From KBS50 sp042434095 (GTDB taxonomy: Bacteria > Actinomycetota > Actinomycetes > Mycobacteriales > Micromonosporaceae): a stretch of 64,000 bases of DNA. A program made the translations under genes and the position numbers. Shown here one piece after another: positions 1 to 10,295 of this stretch (the first letter of the stretch is position 1; every line of letters begins with the position of its first letter). The DNA lies in assembly GCF_042434095.1 (NCBI RefSeq), contig NZ_JBHLUE010000032.1, positions 1 to 64,000 of the forward strand, given 5' to 3'. The notes below the pieces were generated by a model. That model made no database searches. It was given only the letters and a program-made list of their open reading frames with translations, and was not told where the DNA came from.

Positions 1-1834
<1,834 letters not shown>

Positions 1835-2028
1835 GCCCTCGTGCTCCTCACGTGCCGTGCGCACTCGATGTTGATGGTCAAGCATCGTGGCGGCGCCGGT
1901 GCCCGGACCTCCAAGGCGGACGTCCGTGCTCTTACTCTATCGCCGCGACCCGACTCGGCTGAGGTCGTGTGTCGCCCGATCCGGTGGTATTTGCGGTGTT
2001 CATGGTGGTTCCCCGCCAGCCATGGGGC

Positions 2029-2147
2029 TTATCCACCGGGTCAGATACGCGGATAGCGAAATCCACCCCGGTCCGGTAGGTCCCGGCGGGTTGCCCGGGG
2101 ACCGTTGTCCACAGGCTGTGGACAAACCATCCACCGGCTGGGGACAA
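2029..2147. promoter_or_regulatory. Cluster of DnaA-box-like 9-mers in the lsr2-clpC intergenic region
   Basis: The 511-bp gap 1835-2345 holds no convincing gene. In it are two perfect TTGTCCACA boxes facing each other (2105-2113 and, inverted, 2117-2125; together a palindrome with 10-base arms). TTATCCACC lies at 2029-2037, and an inverted TTGTCCCCA with one mismatch at 2139-2147. TTGTCCACA is the usual high-GC actinobacterial form of the DnaA box. The neighbours are not dnaA/dnaN, so this is not the expected origin. It could be a DnaA-binding regulatory or titration site for clpC. The match is seen; the function is inferred. Confidence 0.5.
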
Positions 2148-2260
2148 CGCGGGCCGTCCCGGGTTCCTTCCCTCGACCCCGCCGCGCCCGCCGGAGATGG
2201 CGGTGACGGTCGTCACACGATCGGCGACCCGCGCGCGGCCGGCCGGGGCCACCTGAACCA

Positions 2261-2308
2261 GAACGGCGCCGGTGCGGACCGGTATTCCGATCCGCACCGG
2301 CGCCGTTC
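2261..2308 (-). terminator. Strong hairpin downstream of lsr2
   Basis: Perfect 18-bp inverted repeat (2261-2278 paired with 2291-2308) with a 12-base loop, starting 38 bases past the lsr2 stop. There is no T-tract, which is common for actinobacterial terminators. It may equally insulate clpC. Confidence 0.7.
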
Positions 2309-2345
2309 CAACGACCGCCCGGCTCACCCGCCCGCGGAGGAGTCC

Positions 2346-2696
2346 TCAGCGGCCGGCCTTGGCGTGGTACTCGTCAACGATCTCCTGGGGGATGCGGCCC
2401 CGGTCCGAGATCTCGCGGCCTTCCTTCTTGGCCCATGCCCGGATCGCCTTGTTCTGCTCGCGGTCGGCCGTGGCGCTGCCGCGTCCACGGGCGGCGCGTC
2501 CGCCGACCACCACTCCGCCCCGGCCCACCTTGGTGCCCGCAGCGACGTACGGAGCGAACATGTCCCGCAATTTGCCGGCGTTCTTCTTCGAGAGGTCGAT
2601 CTCGTACTGAACACCGTCGAGCGAGAACTTGACGGTCTCGTCGGCGTCTCCGCCGTCCAGGTCATCGACCAGCTTGTGAATGATCTGCTTAGCCAC
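2346..2696 (-). CDS. lsr2: Lsr2-family nucleoid-associated protein
   Basis: This 116-residue protein is a small bridging xenogeneic silencer that coats AT-rich DNA. The N-terminal dimerisation part reads MAKQIIHKLVDDLDGGDADE, using GTG at 2696. After a glycine/arginine-rich linker the C-terminal DNA-binding part carries the RGRIPQEIVDEY signature with the upstream NKAIRAWAKKEG helix. The Arg-Gly-Arg hook enters the minor groove in known Lsr2 proteins. The long open frame upstream of the GTG is overlap with lysS and not part of the gene; GAGAGGA lies ten bases before the GTG. It is a single gene between lysS and clpC. The protein may silence acquired genes such as the 23-37 kb block, which is inference. 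Confidence 0.96.
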   Translation of the reverse strand: MAKQIIHKLVDDLDGGDADETVKFSLDGVQYEIDLSKKNAGKLRDMFAPYVAAGTKVGRGGVVVGGRAARGRGSATADREQNKAIRAWAKKEGREISDRGRIPQEIVDEYHAKAGR

Positions 2697-2737
2697 GGTG
2701 GCATAGTCCTCTCGAGCGGGCTGATGCAAACACGTAA

Positions 2738-2768
2738 ACAATAGCCCGACCGCTCCTTGTCCGGTCAA
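2738..2768 (-). promoter_or_regulatory. Possible lsr2 promoter
   Basis: On the minus strand TTGACC (2763-2768) and TATTGT (2738-2743) are separated by 19 bases, 41 bases before the lsr2 start. The spacing is longer than ideal. Confidence 0.35.
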
Positions 2769-2806
2769 TAGGACCCGGAAATCGCCGCCCGGTAAGCGGC
2801 CGGTGA

Positions 2807-4315
2807 CTACTCGGGCCGCACTAAGGGGAACAGGATGGTTTCCCGAATTCCCAGGCCGGTGAGCGCCATCAGCAGCCGGTCGATTCCAAATCCCATGCCG
2901 CCGCTCGGCGGCATTCCGTACTCCAAGGCCCGCAGGAAGTCCTCGTCCAAGCGCATTGCCTCGGCGTCGCCACCGGCCGCCAGGCGAGCCTGGGCCACCA
3001 ACCGCTCGCGCTGCACCACCGGGTCGACCAACTCGGAGTACGCCGTGCCCAGTTCGAATCCGAGCACGTAGAGGTCCCATTTCTCGGTCAGCCCCGGCTC
3101 GGACCGGTGCGCCCGGGTCAGCGGACTGGTCTCCTCGGGATAGTCGCGGACGAAGGTCGGCTCCCGGAGGGTGGGCACGACCAGTTCCTCGAACAGCTCC
3201 TCGGCGAGCTTTCCGGGCCCCCACTTCGGGTCCACGGCCAGGCCCACCTTGTCGGCGTACCGGACCAGCTGAGAACGGTCGGTGCGGACCGTCACCTCGG
3301 CGCCCAGCGCGGCCGAGAGCGAGCCGTACAGCGTGACCGACCGCCACTGGCCGCCCAGGTCGAACTCGGTCCCGTCGGCGTGCGTGACCACGTGCGAGCC
3401 GCTCAGCGTCATGGCCGCGGCCTGCACCAGCTCGCGGATCAGCGTGGCCATGGTGTCGTAGTCGCCGTACGCCTGGTAGGCCTCGAGCATCGCGAACTCC
3501 GGGGAATGAGAGGAGTCCACGCCCTCGTTGCGGAAGTTGCGGTTGATCTCGAAGACCCGCTCGATGCCACCCACCACGCACCGCTTCAAAAACAGCTCGG
3601 GCGCGATTCGGAGATACAGATCCGTATCCAAAGCATTGCTGTGGGTAACAAAGGGCCGGGCCGTCGCCCCGCCCTGGATCAACTGCAGCATCGGCGTTTC
3701 CACCTCGAGGAAACCGCGCTCGTGCAGCGAATCGCGCAGGCTGCGGACGGCCGCCGCCCGGGCCCGTACGGTGTCCCTTGCCTGCGGCCGGACGATCAGG
3801 TCCACATAACGCTGCCGGACCCGCGTCTCTTCGCTCATCGGCTTGTGTGCGACCGGCAGCGGACGCAACGCCTTGGCGGTGAGCGTCCAGGATTGCGCGA
3901 GCACCGACAATTCGCCCCGACGGCTGGTGATCACCTCACCGGTAACCCCCACCAGGTCGCCGAGATCCACCTGCCGCTTCCAATCCTCCAACCGCTGCTG
4001 GCCCACCCCGTTCAACGAGATCATTGCCTGCAGTTCCGTGCCGTCGCCGTCGCGCAACGTGGCGAAGCAGAGCTTTCCGGTGTTCCGGATGAAGATGACC
4101 CGGCCGGTCACCCCCGCGATGTCCCCGGTCGCCGTGTCAATCGGCAGATCCGCGTATTGCGCGCGAATCTCGGCGAGCGTGGCGGTACGCGGGAATCCGA
4201 CCGGGTACGGCTCGACGCCCTCGGCCAGCATTCGGTCCCGCTTCTCCCGGCGGACCCGCATCTGCTCCGGAAGGTCTTCGGCTGGCTCGGCAGCGGCGGG
4301 GGTGTGCTCGGTCAC
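2807..4315 (-). CDS. lysS: Lysyl-tRNA synthetase, class II
   Basis: Charges tRNA-Lys with lysine in the cytoplasm; 502 residues, normal for LysS. An OB-fold anticodon-binding domain occupies about residues 55-160, followed by the class II catalytic core. Motif 2 is visible as FRNEGVDSSHSPEFAMLEAY and motif 3 as GMGFGIDRLLMAL near the C-terminus. GTG at 4315 is chosen because GAGGAAG lies 6-12 bases upstream; a longer frame from TTG at 4348 has no ribosome site. It is divergent from the methyltransferase at 4408, with about 92 bases between the starts. Confidence 0.96.
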   Translation of the reverse strand: MTEHTPAAAEPAEDLPEQMRVRREKRDRMLAEGVEPYPVGFPRTATLAEIRAQYADLPIDTATGDIAGVTGRVIFIRNTGKLCFATLRDGDGTELQAMISLNGVGQQRLEDWKRQVDLGDLVGVTGEVITSRRGELSVLAQSWTLTAKALRPLPVAHKPMSEETRVRQRYVDLIVRPQARDTVRARAAAVRSLRDSLHERGFLEVETPMLQLIQGGATARPFVTHSNALDTDLYLRIAPELFLKRCVVGGIERVFEINRNFRNEGVDSSHSPEFAMLEAYQAYGDYDTMATLIRELVQAAAMTLSGSHVVTHADGTEFDLGGQWRSVTLYGSLSAALGAEVTVRTDRSQLVRYADKVGLAVDPKWGPGKLAEELFEELVVPTLREPTFVRDYPEETSPLTRAHRSEPGLTEKWDLYVLGFELGTAYSELVDPVVQRERLVAQARLAAGGDAEAMRLDEDFLRALEYGMPPSGGMGFGIDRLLMALTGLGIRETILFPLVRPE

Positions 4316-4407
4316 GGCAGGCTTCCTCGGGAATTCGCGGATTGGCAACGACAGGCTCCGAGCGTACTCAGGTGCGCCGCGAGCCCGCCCCTGGATAACC
4401 TCCCGCC

Positions 4408-5133
4408 ATGACCGAACAGGCTCTCTCCTTCGGCGTGGCCGCCGCGGACTACGACCGATTCCGCCCCCGCTACCCGACCGACGCCGTGCGGTGGGCGCTG
4501 GACGGCTGCGCCCCCGGGTCCCCGGTGGTCGACCTCGGCGCGGGAACCGGCATTCTCACCCGGGCGGTGCTCGACCTCGGTCACCGGGTGATCCCGGTCG
4601 AACCCGACCCGCTGATGCGGGCCCAGCTGGCGACCGGCACCCCCGGCACGACGGCGTTGCCGGGCAGTGCCGAGACCATCCCGCTGGCCGACGGCGCGGT
4701 GGCCGCCGTGCTGGTCGGGCAGGCGTACCACTGGTTCGACAAGGAGCGGGCGCACCGGGAGGTCGCCCGGGTGCTGCGGCCGGGCGGGACGTTCGCCCCG
4801 ATCTGGAACATCCGGGACGATCGGGTCGAGTGGGTGGCGGAGCTGAGCCGGATCGCCCACATGGGCGAGGGCGCCCAGGAGATGCTGACCGACTTCGGCC
4901 CGGCCTTCGGCGCGGTCGAACCGGGCGAATTCCCTCACCACACGACCCTCACCCCGGACGAGCTGATCGGCATGATCCACACCCGGTCGTACTACCTGAC
5001 CGCGAGCCGCCGCGATCAGGACCGCGTCGACCAGGGCCTACGGGAGCTGCTCGCCACCCATCCGGCCCTCGCCGGGCAGGAGACCGTCGAGCTGCCGTAC
5101 CGGACCCTGGTCTTCCGGTCCCGGCGGCGCTGA
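4408..5133 (+). CDS. Class I SAM-dependent methyltransferase (Methyltransf_11/25 type)
   Basis: A 241-residue enzyme of unknown substrate. The SAM-binding motif I is VVDLGAGTGILT (about residues 40-51), followed by an acidic motif II (VIPVEPD) and the AYHWFD and LRPGG stretches typical of UbiE/TAM-like methyltransferases. No Shine-Dalgarno site precedes the ATG, but TAACCT (4396-4401) ends six bases before it. That spacing fits a -10 hexamer of a leaderless transcript starting at the ATG. The gene stands alone and is divergent from lysS. Confidence is high for the fold and low for any specific reaction. Confidence 0.85.
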   Translation: MTEQALSFGVAAADYDRFRPRYPTDAVRWALDGCAPGSPVVDLGAGTGILTRAVLDLGHRVIPVEPDPLMRAQLATGTPGTTALPGSAETIPLADGAVAAVLVGQAYHWFDKERAHREVARVLRPGGTFAPIWNIRDDRVEWVAELSRIAHMGEGAQEMLTDFGPAFGAVEPGEFPHHTTLTPDELIGMIHTRSYYLTASRRDQDRVDQGLRELLATHPALAGQETVELPYRTLVFRSRRR

Positions 5134-5192
5134 CGCGCCCCGCGCCGGCGGGCGGCGCTCGCGCCGGGCCGACGGCGGCGCGCGACCACCGG

Positions 5193-5951
5193 TCAGACGT
5201 TGCGGTCGTAGACCATCCGCAGCCCGATCAGGGTGATCATCGGCTCGTGCTGGGTGATGGTCCGGCACTCGCTGATCACGAGGGGCGCCAGCCCGCCCGT
5301 GGCGATCACCGCGCGGACCCCACCCAGTTCCTCGCTCATCCGCTCCACGATCCGGTCCACCTGGCCGGCGAAGCCGAAGTACATCCCGGACTGCAGGCAC
5401 TCCACGGTGTTCTTGCCGATCACCGAGCGCGGCCGGGTGGCCTCCACCTTGCGCAGCTGGGCCGCGCGCGCGGCCAGCGCGTCGAACGAGATCTCGATGC
5501 CCGGCGCGAACGCCCCGCCGAGGAACTCCCCGCGCGCGCTGATCACGTCGAAGTTCGTGGTGGTGCCGAAGTCGACCACGATCGAGGGACCGCCGAACAG
5601 GGTGTACGCGGCCAGCGTGTTCACCACCCGGTCCGAGCCCACCTCCTTCGGGTTGTCGATCGCCAGCTGAACGCCGGTCTTCACCCCCGGCTCGACCACC
5701 ACGTGCGGGATGTCGGCGTAGTAGCGGGCCAGCATGGTACGCAGCGACCGCAGCGCCGCCGGGACGGTGGAGCAGGCCGCCACCCCGGTGATCTCCACGT
5801 TGTCCCCGGCCAACAGGCCGCGGAACATCAACCCCAGCTCGTCGGCGGTGGACCGGGCGTCGGTCTTGATCCGCCAGGAGTGCACCAGCTTCTCGCCGTC
5901 GAAGGTGGCCAGCACCGTGTTGGTGTTGCCGATGTCGATGCAGAGCAGCAT
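5193..5951 (-). CDS. coaX: Type III pantothenate kinase
   Basis: Phosphorylates pantothenate, the first step of CoA synthesis. At 252 residues it has the normal length. The ASKHA-fold phosphate loop DIGNTN is at residues 5-10, the second conserved loop is DFGTTTNFDVI, and a GVDRI-like stretch is seen as DRIVERM. The start is four bases past the nadC stop, with CGGAG inside the end of nadC as ribosome site, so it is the last gene of a nadB-nadC-coaX operon. CoaX is the potassium-dependent, feedback-insensitive kinase type; panC and panD are nearby. Confidence 0.94.
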   Translation of the reverse strand: MLLCIDIGNTNTVLATFDGEKLVHSWRIKTDARSTADELGLMFRGLLAGDNVEITGVAACSTVPAALRSLRTMLARYYADIPHVVVEPGVKTGVQLAIDNPKEVGSDRVVNTLAAYTLFGGPSIVVDFGTTTNFDVISARGEFLGGAFAPGIEISFDALAARAAQLRKVEATRPRSVIGKNTVECLQSGMYFGFAGQVDRIVERMSEELGGVRAVIATGGLAPLVISECRTITQHEPMITLIGLRMVYDRNV

Positions 5952-5955
5952 GGGG

Positions 5956-7014
5956 TCAGCTCCGGACGGCGGGCTCGGCCGGCACGCGCAGGTCCAGCGC
6001 GATGTCCAGGATCGGCGAGGAGTGGGTGAGCGCGCCCACCGAGAGGTAGTCCACGCCGGTGGCCGCGTACTTGGCCGCGACCTCCAGGGTGAGGCCGCCG
6101 GTCGCCTCCAGCTCGGCCCGGCCGCCCACCGCGAGCACCACCTCGGACAGCTCCTCCGGGGTCATGTTGTCGCAGAGCAGGAAGTCGGCCCCGGCCTCCA
6201 CCGCCTCGACGGCCTCCGCCGTGGTGGTCACCTCGACCTGGACCGGGACCGCCGGGAACGCCGCCCGGACCCGCCGGTACGCCGCGGCCACCCCACCGGC
6301 CGCCAGCTTGTGGTTGTCCTTGATCATGGCGACGTCGTACAGGCCCATCCGCTTGTTGGTGCCGCCGCCGACCCGTACCGCGTACTTCTCCAGCATCCGC
6401 AGCCCCGGCGTGGTCTTGCGGGTGTCCAGCACCGTGGCGTCGCTGCCGGCCAGCTCGTCCGCCCAGGCCCGGGTGTGGGTGGCCACGCCCGACATCCGGC
6501 ACAGCAGGTTGAGCGCGGTCCGCTCGGCCGTGAGCAGCGACCGCACCGGCCCGGTGACCGACGCCAGCACGTCGCCCCGGGCCACCCGGTCGCCCTCGGC
6601 GACCCGGGGGCGCAGCTCCACCGGCCGGTCGGCCGGCGCCGCCAGGTCGAACACCGCGGCCGCCACCGGAAGGCCGGCCACCACTCCCGCGGCCCGGGCC
6701 ACCACCTCGGCCGTGCCGACCAGATCGGCCGGGATGGTGGCGGCGCTGGTGACGTCCAGGCCGTCCGGCCCCAGGTCCTCCACCAGGGCGGTACGGACGA
6801 TCCGCTCGACCACCGCCGGATCGAGCCCCGCCGCCGACAGCGCCCGGAGGGTCGGCTCGGTCAACGGTGCCCGCCCGGTCGACTCCGTCGACGGTGCCCG
6901 CCCGGTCGACTCCGTCGACGGTGCCCGCCCGGTCGACTCCGTCGACGGTGCCCGCCCGGTCGACTCCGTCGACGGTGCCCGCCCGGTCGACTCCGTCGAC
7001 GCCGCTTCGCTCAT
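5956..7014 (-). CDS. nadC: Nicotinate-nucleotide pyrophosphorylase (carboxylating)
   Basis: Converts quinolinate and PRPP to nicotinate mononucleotide in de novo NAD synthesis. It has 352 residues against a usual ~285. The catalytic barrel is intact, with DTRKTTPGLR, the lysine-bearing GGGTNKRMGLYDVAMIKDNH region and DNMTPEEL. The extra length is an N-terminal tail made of five copies of the nonapeptide STESTGRAP (residues 5-49). ATG at 7014 overlaps the nadB stop (ATGA), so translation is coupled. Without the tail the protein would begin near LTEPTLRALSAAGLD, close to the normal NadC start, so the repeat probably arose by slippage in a dispensable N-terminal extension. Confidence 0.95.
   Translation of the reverse strand: MSEAASTESTGRAPSTESTGRAPSTESTGRAPSTESTGRAPSTESTGRAPLTEPTLRALSAAGLDPAVVERIVRTALVEDLGPDGLDVTSAATIPADLVGTAEVVARAAGVVAGLPVAAAVFDLAAPADRPVELRPRVAEGDRVARGDVLASVTGPVRSLLTAERTALNLLCRMSGVATHTRAWADELAGSDATVLDTRKTTPGLRMLEKYAVRVGGGTNKRMGLYDVAMIKDNHKLAAGGVAAAYRRVRAAFPAVPVQVEVTTTAEAVEAVEAGADFLLCDNMTPEELSEVVLAVGGRAELEATGGLTLEVAAKYAATGVDYLSVGALTHSSPILDIALDLRVPAEPAVRS
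6866..7000. repeat. 27-bp in-frame tandem repeat, five copies, within nadC
   Basis: Five head-to-tail, essentially identical 27-bp units at 6866, 6893, 6920, 6947 and 6974, encoding STESTGRAP on the minus strand. Each unit contains GTCGAC (SalI-type) palindromes. Copy number could vary without breaking the frame. Confidence 0.95.
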
Positions 7015-8669
7015 GCCAGTCCCTCCCAGGTGTGCCCGAGAATGCCGTCCGTGATGGCGCCCACCAGGTGCCCACGCCACTCGTCCAGGGCCACCGGGTG
7101 GTCCTCGCGCCAGTGGCAGCCCCGGGTCTCCTGCCGGGCGTACGCGGCGCCGGCCACCGCGCAGGCCACGGTGAGCAGGTTCGTGGCCTCCCAGCTCGCG
7201 GTCCGGGGCGTACCGCGGGTGGCGCCCAGCTCGGTGAGCGCGGTCCCGGCGCCCCGCAGCGTCTCGGCGGACCGCAGCACGCCGACGCCGCGGCTCATGG
7301 CCCGGGCCAGCCGGGGCCGCACGGCGGCGTCCACCACCCAGCCCGCGCCCCCGCGCCACGCGCCCACCGGCGCCGGCTCGTTCCGCGGCGGCAGGTCCCG
7401 GGCGATGTCGTCAGCGATCCGCCGGGCGAAGACCAGCCCCTCCAGCAGCGAGTTGCTGGCGAGCCGGTTCGCGCCGTGCACGCCCGTGCAGGCCACCTCG
7501 CCGCAGGCGTACAGGCCGGGCAGCGAGGTCCGGCCGTGCAGGTCGGTGCGGACGCCGCCGGACGCGTAGTGGGCGGCCGGGGAGACCGGGATCAGCTCGG
7601 TGCCCGGATCGATCCCGGCCGCCAGGCAGGAGGCCACGATGGTGGGGAACCGGGCGGCCAGGAAATCGCCGCCCAGATGCCGGGCGTCCAGGTAGACGTG
7701 GTCGGCCCCGGTGGCCAGCAGCACCCGGTGGATGCCCTTGGCCACCACGTCCCGGGGCGCCAGCTCGGCGAGCTCGTGCTGGCCGACCATGAACCGCTTG
7801 CCGTCGCCGTCCACCAGGTACGCGCCCTCGCCGCGGAGCGCCTCGGACACCAGCGGCTGCTGCGCGAGCCCGGTGGCCCCGCCGACCACCAGCGCGGTGG
7901 GGTGGAACTGCACGAACTCCAGGTCGGTCACGGCCGCGCCGGCGCGCAGCGCGAGCGCCACGCCGTCCCCGGTGGAGACCACCGGGTTGGTGGTGGCCGC
8001 GAACACCTGGCCCATCCCGCCGGTGGCCAGCACCACGGCCCGGCCGAGCACCGCGCCCACGCCGTCCTCGGCGCCCTCGCCGAGCACGTGCAGGGTGACC
8101 CCGCAGGCCCGGCCGGCGGCGTCGGTCAGCAGGTCCAGCACGAGCGCGTGCTCCACCAGCCGGATCCACGGATCCCGGGTCACGGCCGCGTGCAGCGCGC
8201 GCTGCACCTCGGCCCCGGTGGCATCGCCGCCGGCGTGCACGATCCGGTCCGCGTGGTGCCCGCCCTCCCGGCCGAGCATCAGCGAGCCGTCGGGGTTGCG
8301 GTCGAACCGCGCCCCGGTACGGATCAGCTCCCGCAGCTGGCCGGGGCCCTCCTGGACCAGCACCCGCACGGCCGCCGGGTCGCAGAGCCCCACCCCGGCC
8401 ACCTCGGTGTCCGCGGCGTGCGCCGCCGGCGTGTCGAGCGGATCGAGCACGGCGGCGATGCCGCCCTGCGCCCACCGGGTCGAGCCGTCATCGATGTTGA
8501 CCTTGGTGACCACCGTGACGTGCAGTCCGGCGGCCCGCAGGTGCAGCGCGGCGGTCAGCCCGGCCACGCCGGACCCGACGACCACCACGTCGGTGGTCTC
8601 GACCCAGCCGGGCGCCGGCGCCGTCAGCAGGGTCGGCAACTGCGGCATACCGAGACTGGCCAGTCGCAT
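7011..8669 (-). CDS. nadB: L-aspartate oxidase
   Basis: FAD enzyme that oxidises aspartate to iminoaspartate, the first step of de novo NAD synthesis. About 552 residues. The Rossmann FAD motif VVVVGSGVAGLTAALHLRAAG is near the N-terminus, followed by the TRWAQGGIAAVL signature of the succinate dehydrogenase/NadB flavoprotein family. HPTALV and the SNSLLEGLVFARRIADDI region lie downstream. ATG at 8669 is used; TTG 8681 and GTG 8675 are in-frame alternatives and none has a strong ribosome site. The stop overlaps the nadC start. No nadA is in the window, so quinolinate synthase must be elsewhere. Confidence 0.94.
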   Translation of the reverse strand: MRLASLGMPQLPTLLTAPAPGWVETTDVVVVGSGVAGLTAALHLRAAGLHVTVVTKVNIDDGSTRWAQGGIAAVLDPLDTPAAHAADTEVAGVGLCDPAAVRVLVQEGPGQLRELIRTGARFDRNPDGSLMLGREGGHHADRIVHAGGDATGAEVQRALHAAVTRDPWIRLVEHALVLDLLTDAAGRACGVTLHVLGEGAEDGVGAVLGRAVVLATGGMGQVFAATTNPVVSTGDGVALALRAGAAVTDLEFVQFHPTALVVGGATGLAQQPLVSEALRGEGAYLVDGDGKRFMVGQHELAELAPRDVVAKGIHRVLLATGADHVYLDARHLGGDFLAARFPTIVASCLAAGIDPGTELIPVSPAAHYASGGVRTDLHGRTSLPGLYACGEVACTGVHGANRLASNSLLEGLVFARRIADDIARDLPPRNEPAPVGAWRGGAGWVVDAAVRPRLARAMSRGVGVLRSAETLRGAGTALTELGATRGTPRTASWEATNLLTVACAVAGAAYARQETRGCHWREDHPVALDEWRGHLVGAITDGILGHTWEGLA

Positions 8670-8738
8670 CCTCACAGTCAACCGCGCCGCCCCGGTCGGC
8701 CGCCGGCCGGGGGCCGGGAAAGTGGGCCAGAACGCTCC

Positions 8739-9644
8739 TCAGCGGTACTGGATGGGCAGACCAGCCGGGCCGGCGCCCTTCAGCGACCTGGTCAGCTCCC
8801 GGTTCTTCATCCACAGGTAGCACCGCACGCCGTGGTTGCCCGCCTGCCAGTCCGGTCGCGGGGCCGGCAGGGTGAGCACGCCGGTGCGGAACGGCAGCAT
8901 GTTGTCGGCCGGTACGCCCACGTACCTGGCCACCACCGTCCGGCAGCCGGCGTAGAAGGGCAGCCAGTCATGGTCCCGGGACGGGAAGGAGGCGGCCGGC
9001 GAGGACCAGGCGCCGACGTACTCGCCGTTGTGCTTCGCCGTACAGCCCGTCGGCTTCACCGCGAAAACGCCGCCCTGGGCGTTCAACTGCACGCCGAAGC
9101 AGCCCAGCCGGAGCGGCGAGTCGGCCCGCAGGGCGCCCTTGAGGCTGCCCGTCCGGGTCGCCGGCTCGCCCTCCTGATCGGAGATCTGGGCGACCTCCAC
9201 CAGGTCGCAGCGGAACCAGCGGGCGCCGCTGGTCCAGGCCGGCGCGGACGGCGTTGCCACGCCCAGCCAGAGCCGGCCCGACCGCCACTCGTCGCCAACG
9301 TACGCGCTGGCCTGGCGGTCGCACTCGGTGAACGCGGACCGCAGGTCGGCCGAGCCCTGCGCCGGGGGCTTGGCCGCCGCGGCCACCGTGCCGGCGAACT
9401 TCCCCACGTACACGGTCTCGAAGCGGTGACTGGTCGCGCAGTCGACGGGGTGGAACGAGGAGAGGTAGGCCGTCTCGGCGAAGTCGTCCGGGTAACACAC
9501 CCCGGCCGGCGGCACGAACGCCGTGGGCCCGCCGATCGGCCGCCAGTCGTCCACCAGGTCGCCGTCGAGGCCGGCCGGCGCCCCGCAGGCGGCCAGCAGC
9601 ACTCCGGTGAGCAGGACCGCCACGCCAGCCATCCATCGACGCAT
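8739..9644 (-). CDS. Septum-formation-family lipoprotein
   Basis: A 301-residue secreted lipoprotein. The N-terminus has a short positive stretch, a hydrophobic core and the lipobox LLAAC (Cys about residue 20). The body matches the actinobacterial septum formation (Septum_form) family as I recall it. The family traits are paired cysteine segments with VCYPDDF, the VDCATSHRFETVYVG motif that recurs in family members, and a second set (SPLRLGCFGV, AKHNGEYVGAW). A strong ribosome site, GGGGAGGA, precedes ATG 9644. The biochemical role is unknown; the family name comes from a loose link to cell division. It is monocistronic, between nadB and panD. Confidence 0.72.
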   Translation of the reverse strand: MRRWMAGVAVLLTGVLLAACGAPAGLDGDLVDDWRPIGGPTAFVPPAGVCYPDDFAETAYLSSFHPVDCATSHRFETVYVGKFAGTVAAAAKPPAQGSADLRSAFTECDRQASAYVGDEWRSGRLWLGVATPSAPAWTSGARWFRCDLVEVAQISDQEGEPATRTGSLKGALRADSPLRLGCFGVQLNAQGGVFAVKPTGCTAKHNGEYVGAWSSPAASFPSRDHDWLPFYAGCRTVVARYVGVPADNMLPFRTGVLTLPAPRPDWQAGNHGVRCYLWMKNRELTRSLKGAGPAGLPIQYR

Positions 9645-9846
9645 GGCGTCCTCCCCGGGGCCGAGCGGATGCTGCGGTATTGACCCTACGGTAACCGCTC
9701 AAGCACCCGCTGACACCGCCCGACCGGTCGATCATCGACGACCGGTGGCCCGGCACGCCGTTCCGGAATCCGGATGGCGTCGGGTCCGGGCCAGGCCAGG
9801 CCGGGCCGGGCCCGGGCGAGGTCGGGCCGGGCGGGGTCAGTGCCGG

Positions 9847-10278
9847 TTAGCGGCTCGCGCCGGCGACGAGGTCCCCGCGGACCGGGTCGCCCACCATGCC
9901 GGGCGCCGCCCCGGCCGGGTCGGCGTCGAGCTGGATGACCCGGTTGTCGGCGTCGACGTGCACGATCCGGGGCTGGTAGCCGCGCGCGGTGGCGTCGTCC
10001 ATCTGCCCGTACGAGATGAGGATGACCAGGTCGCCCGGGTGCACGAGGTGCGCCGCCGCGCCGTTGATGCCGATCACGCCGCTGCCCCGCTCGCCCGGGA
10101 TGACGTACGTCTCCAGCCGGGCCCCGTTGGTGATGTCCACGATCGCCACCTGCTCACCGGGCAGCAGGTCGGCGGCGTCGAGCAGATCCTGGTCCACCGT
10201 CACCGAACCGACGTAGTGCAGGTCGGCCTGGGTCACCGTGGCCCGGTGGATCTTGGACTTGAGCATGGTCCGGAACAT
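9847..10278 (-). CDS. panD: Aspartate 1-decarboxylase
   Basis: Makes beta-alanine from aspartate for pantothenate synthesis. 143 residues. The self-cleavage site is visible: Gly24-Ser25 in HYVGSVTVD, where Ser25 becomes the pyruvoyl group, and the numbering matches characterised PanD enzymes. Other conserved parts are MFRTMLKSKIHRATVTQADL, NGARLETYVI and the GAAAHLV substrate loop. ATG 10278 has GAGGGA eight bases upstream; the frame opens seven codons earlier without support. It follows panC by 17 bases. Confidence 0.95.
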   Translation of the reverse strand: MFRTMLKSKIHRATVTQADLHYVGSVTVDQDLLDAADLLPGEQVAIVDITNGARLETYVIPGERGSGVIGINGAAAHLVHPGDLVILISYGQMDDATARGYQPRIVHVDADNRVIQLDADPAGAAPGMVGDPVRGDLVAGASR

Positions 10279-10295
10279 CGCGATTCCCTCTCGGA

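Noticed and set aside
2029..2147. Chromosomal origin oriC
   Set aside because: DnaA-like boxes are present, but dnaA, dnaN and an AT-rich unwinding region are missing; the flanking genes are clpC and lsr2.
5134..5192. Terminator between the methyltransferase and coaX
   Set aside because: GC-rich with many partial pairings, but no single strong stem could be defined by eye.
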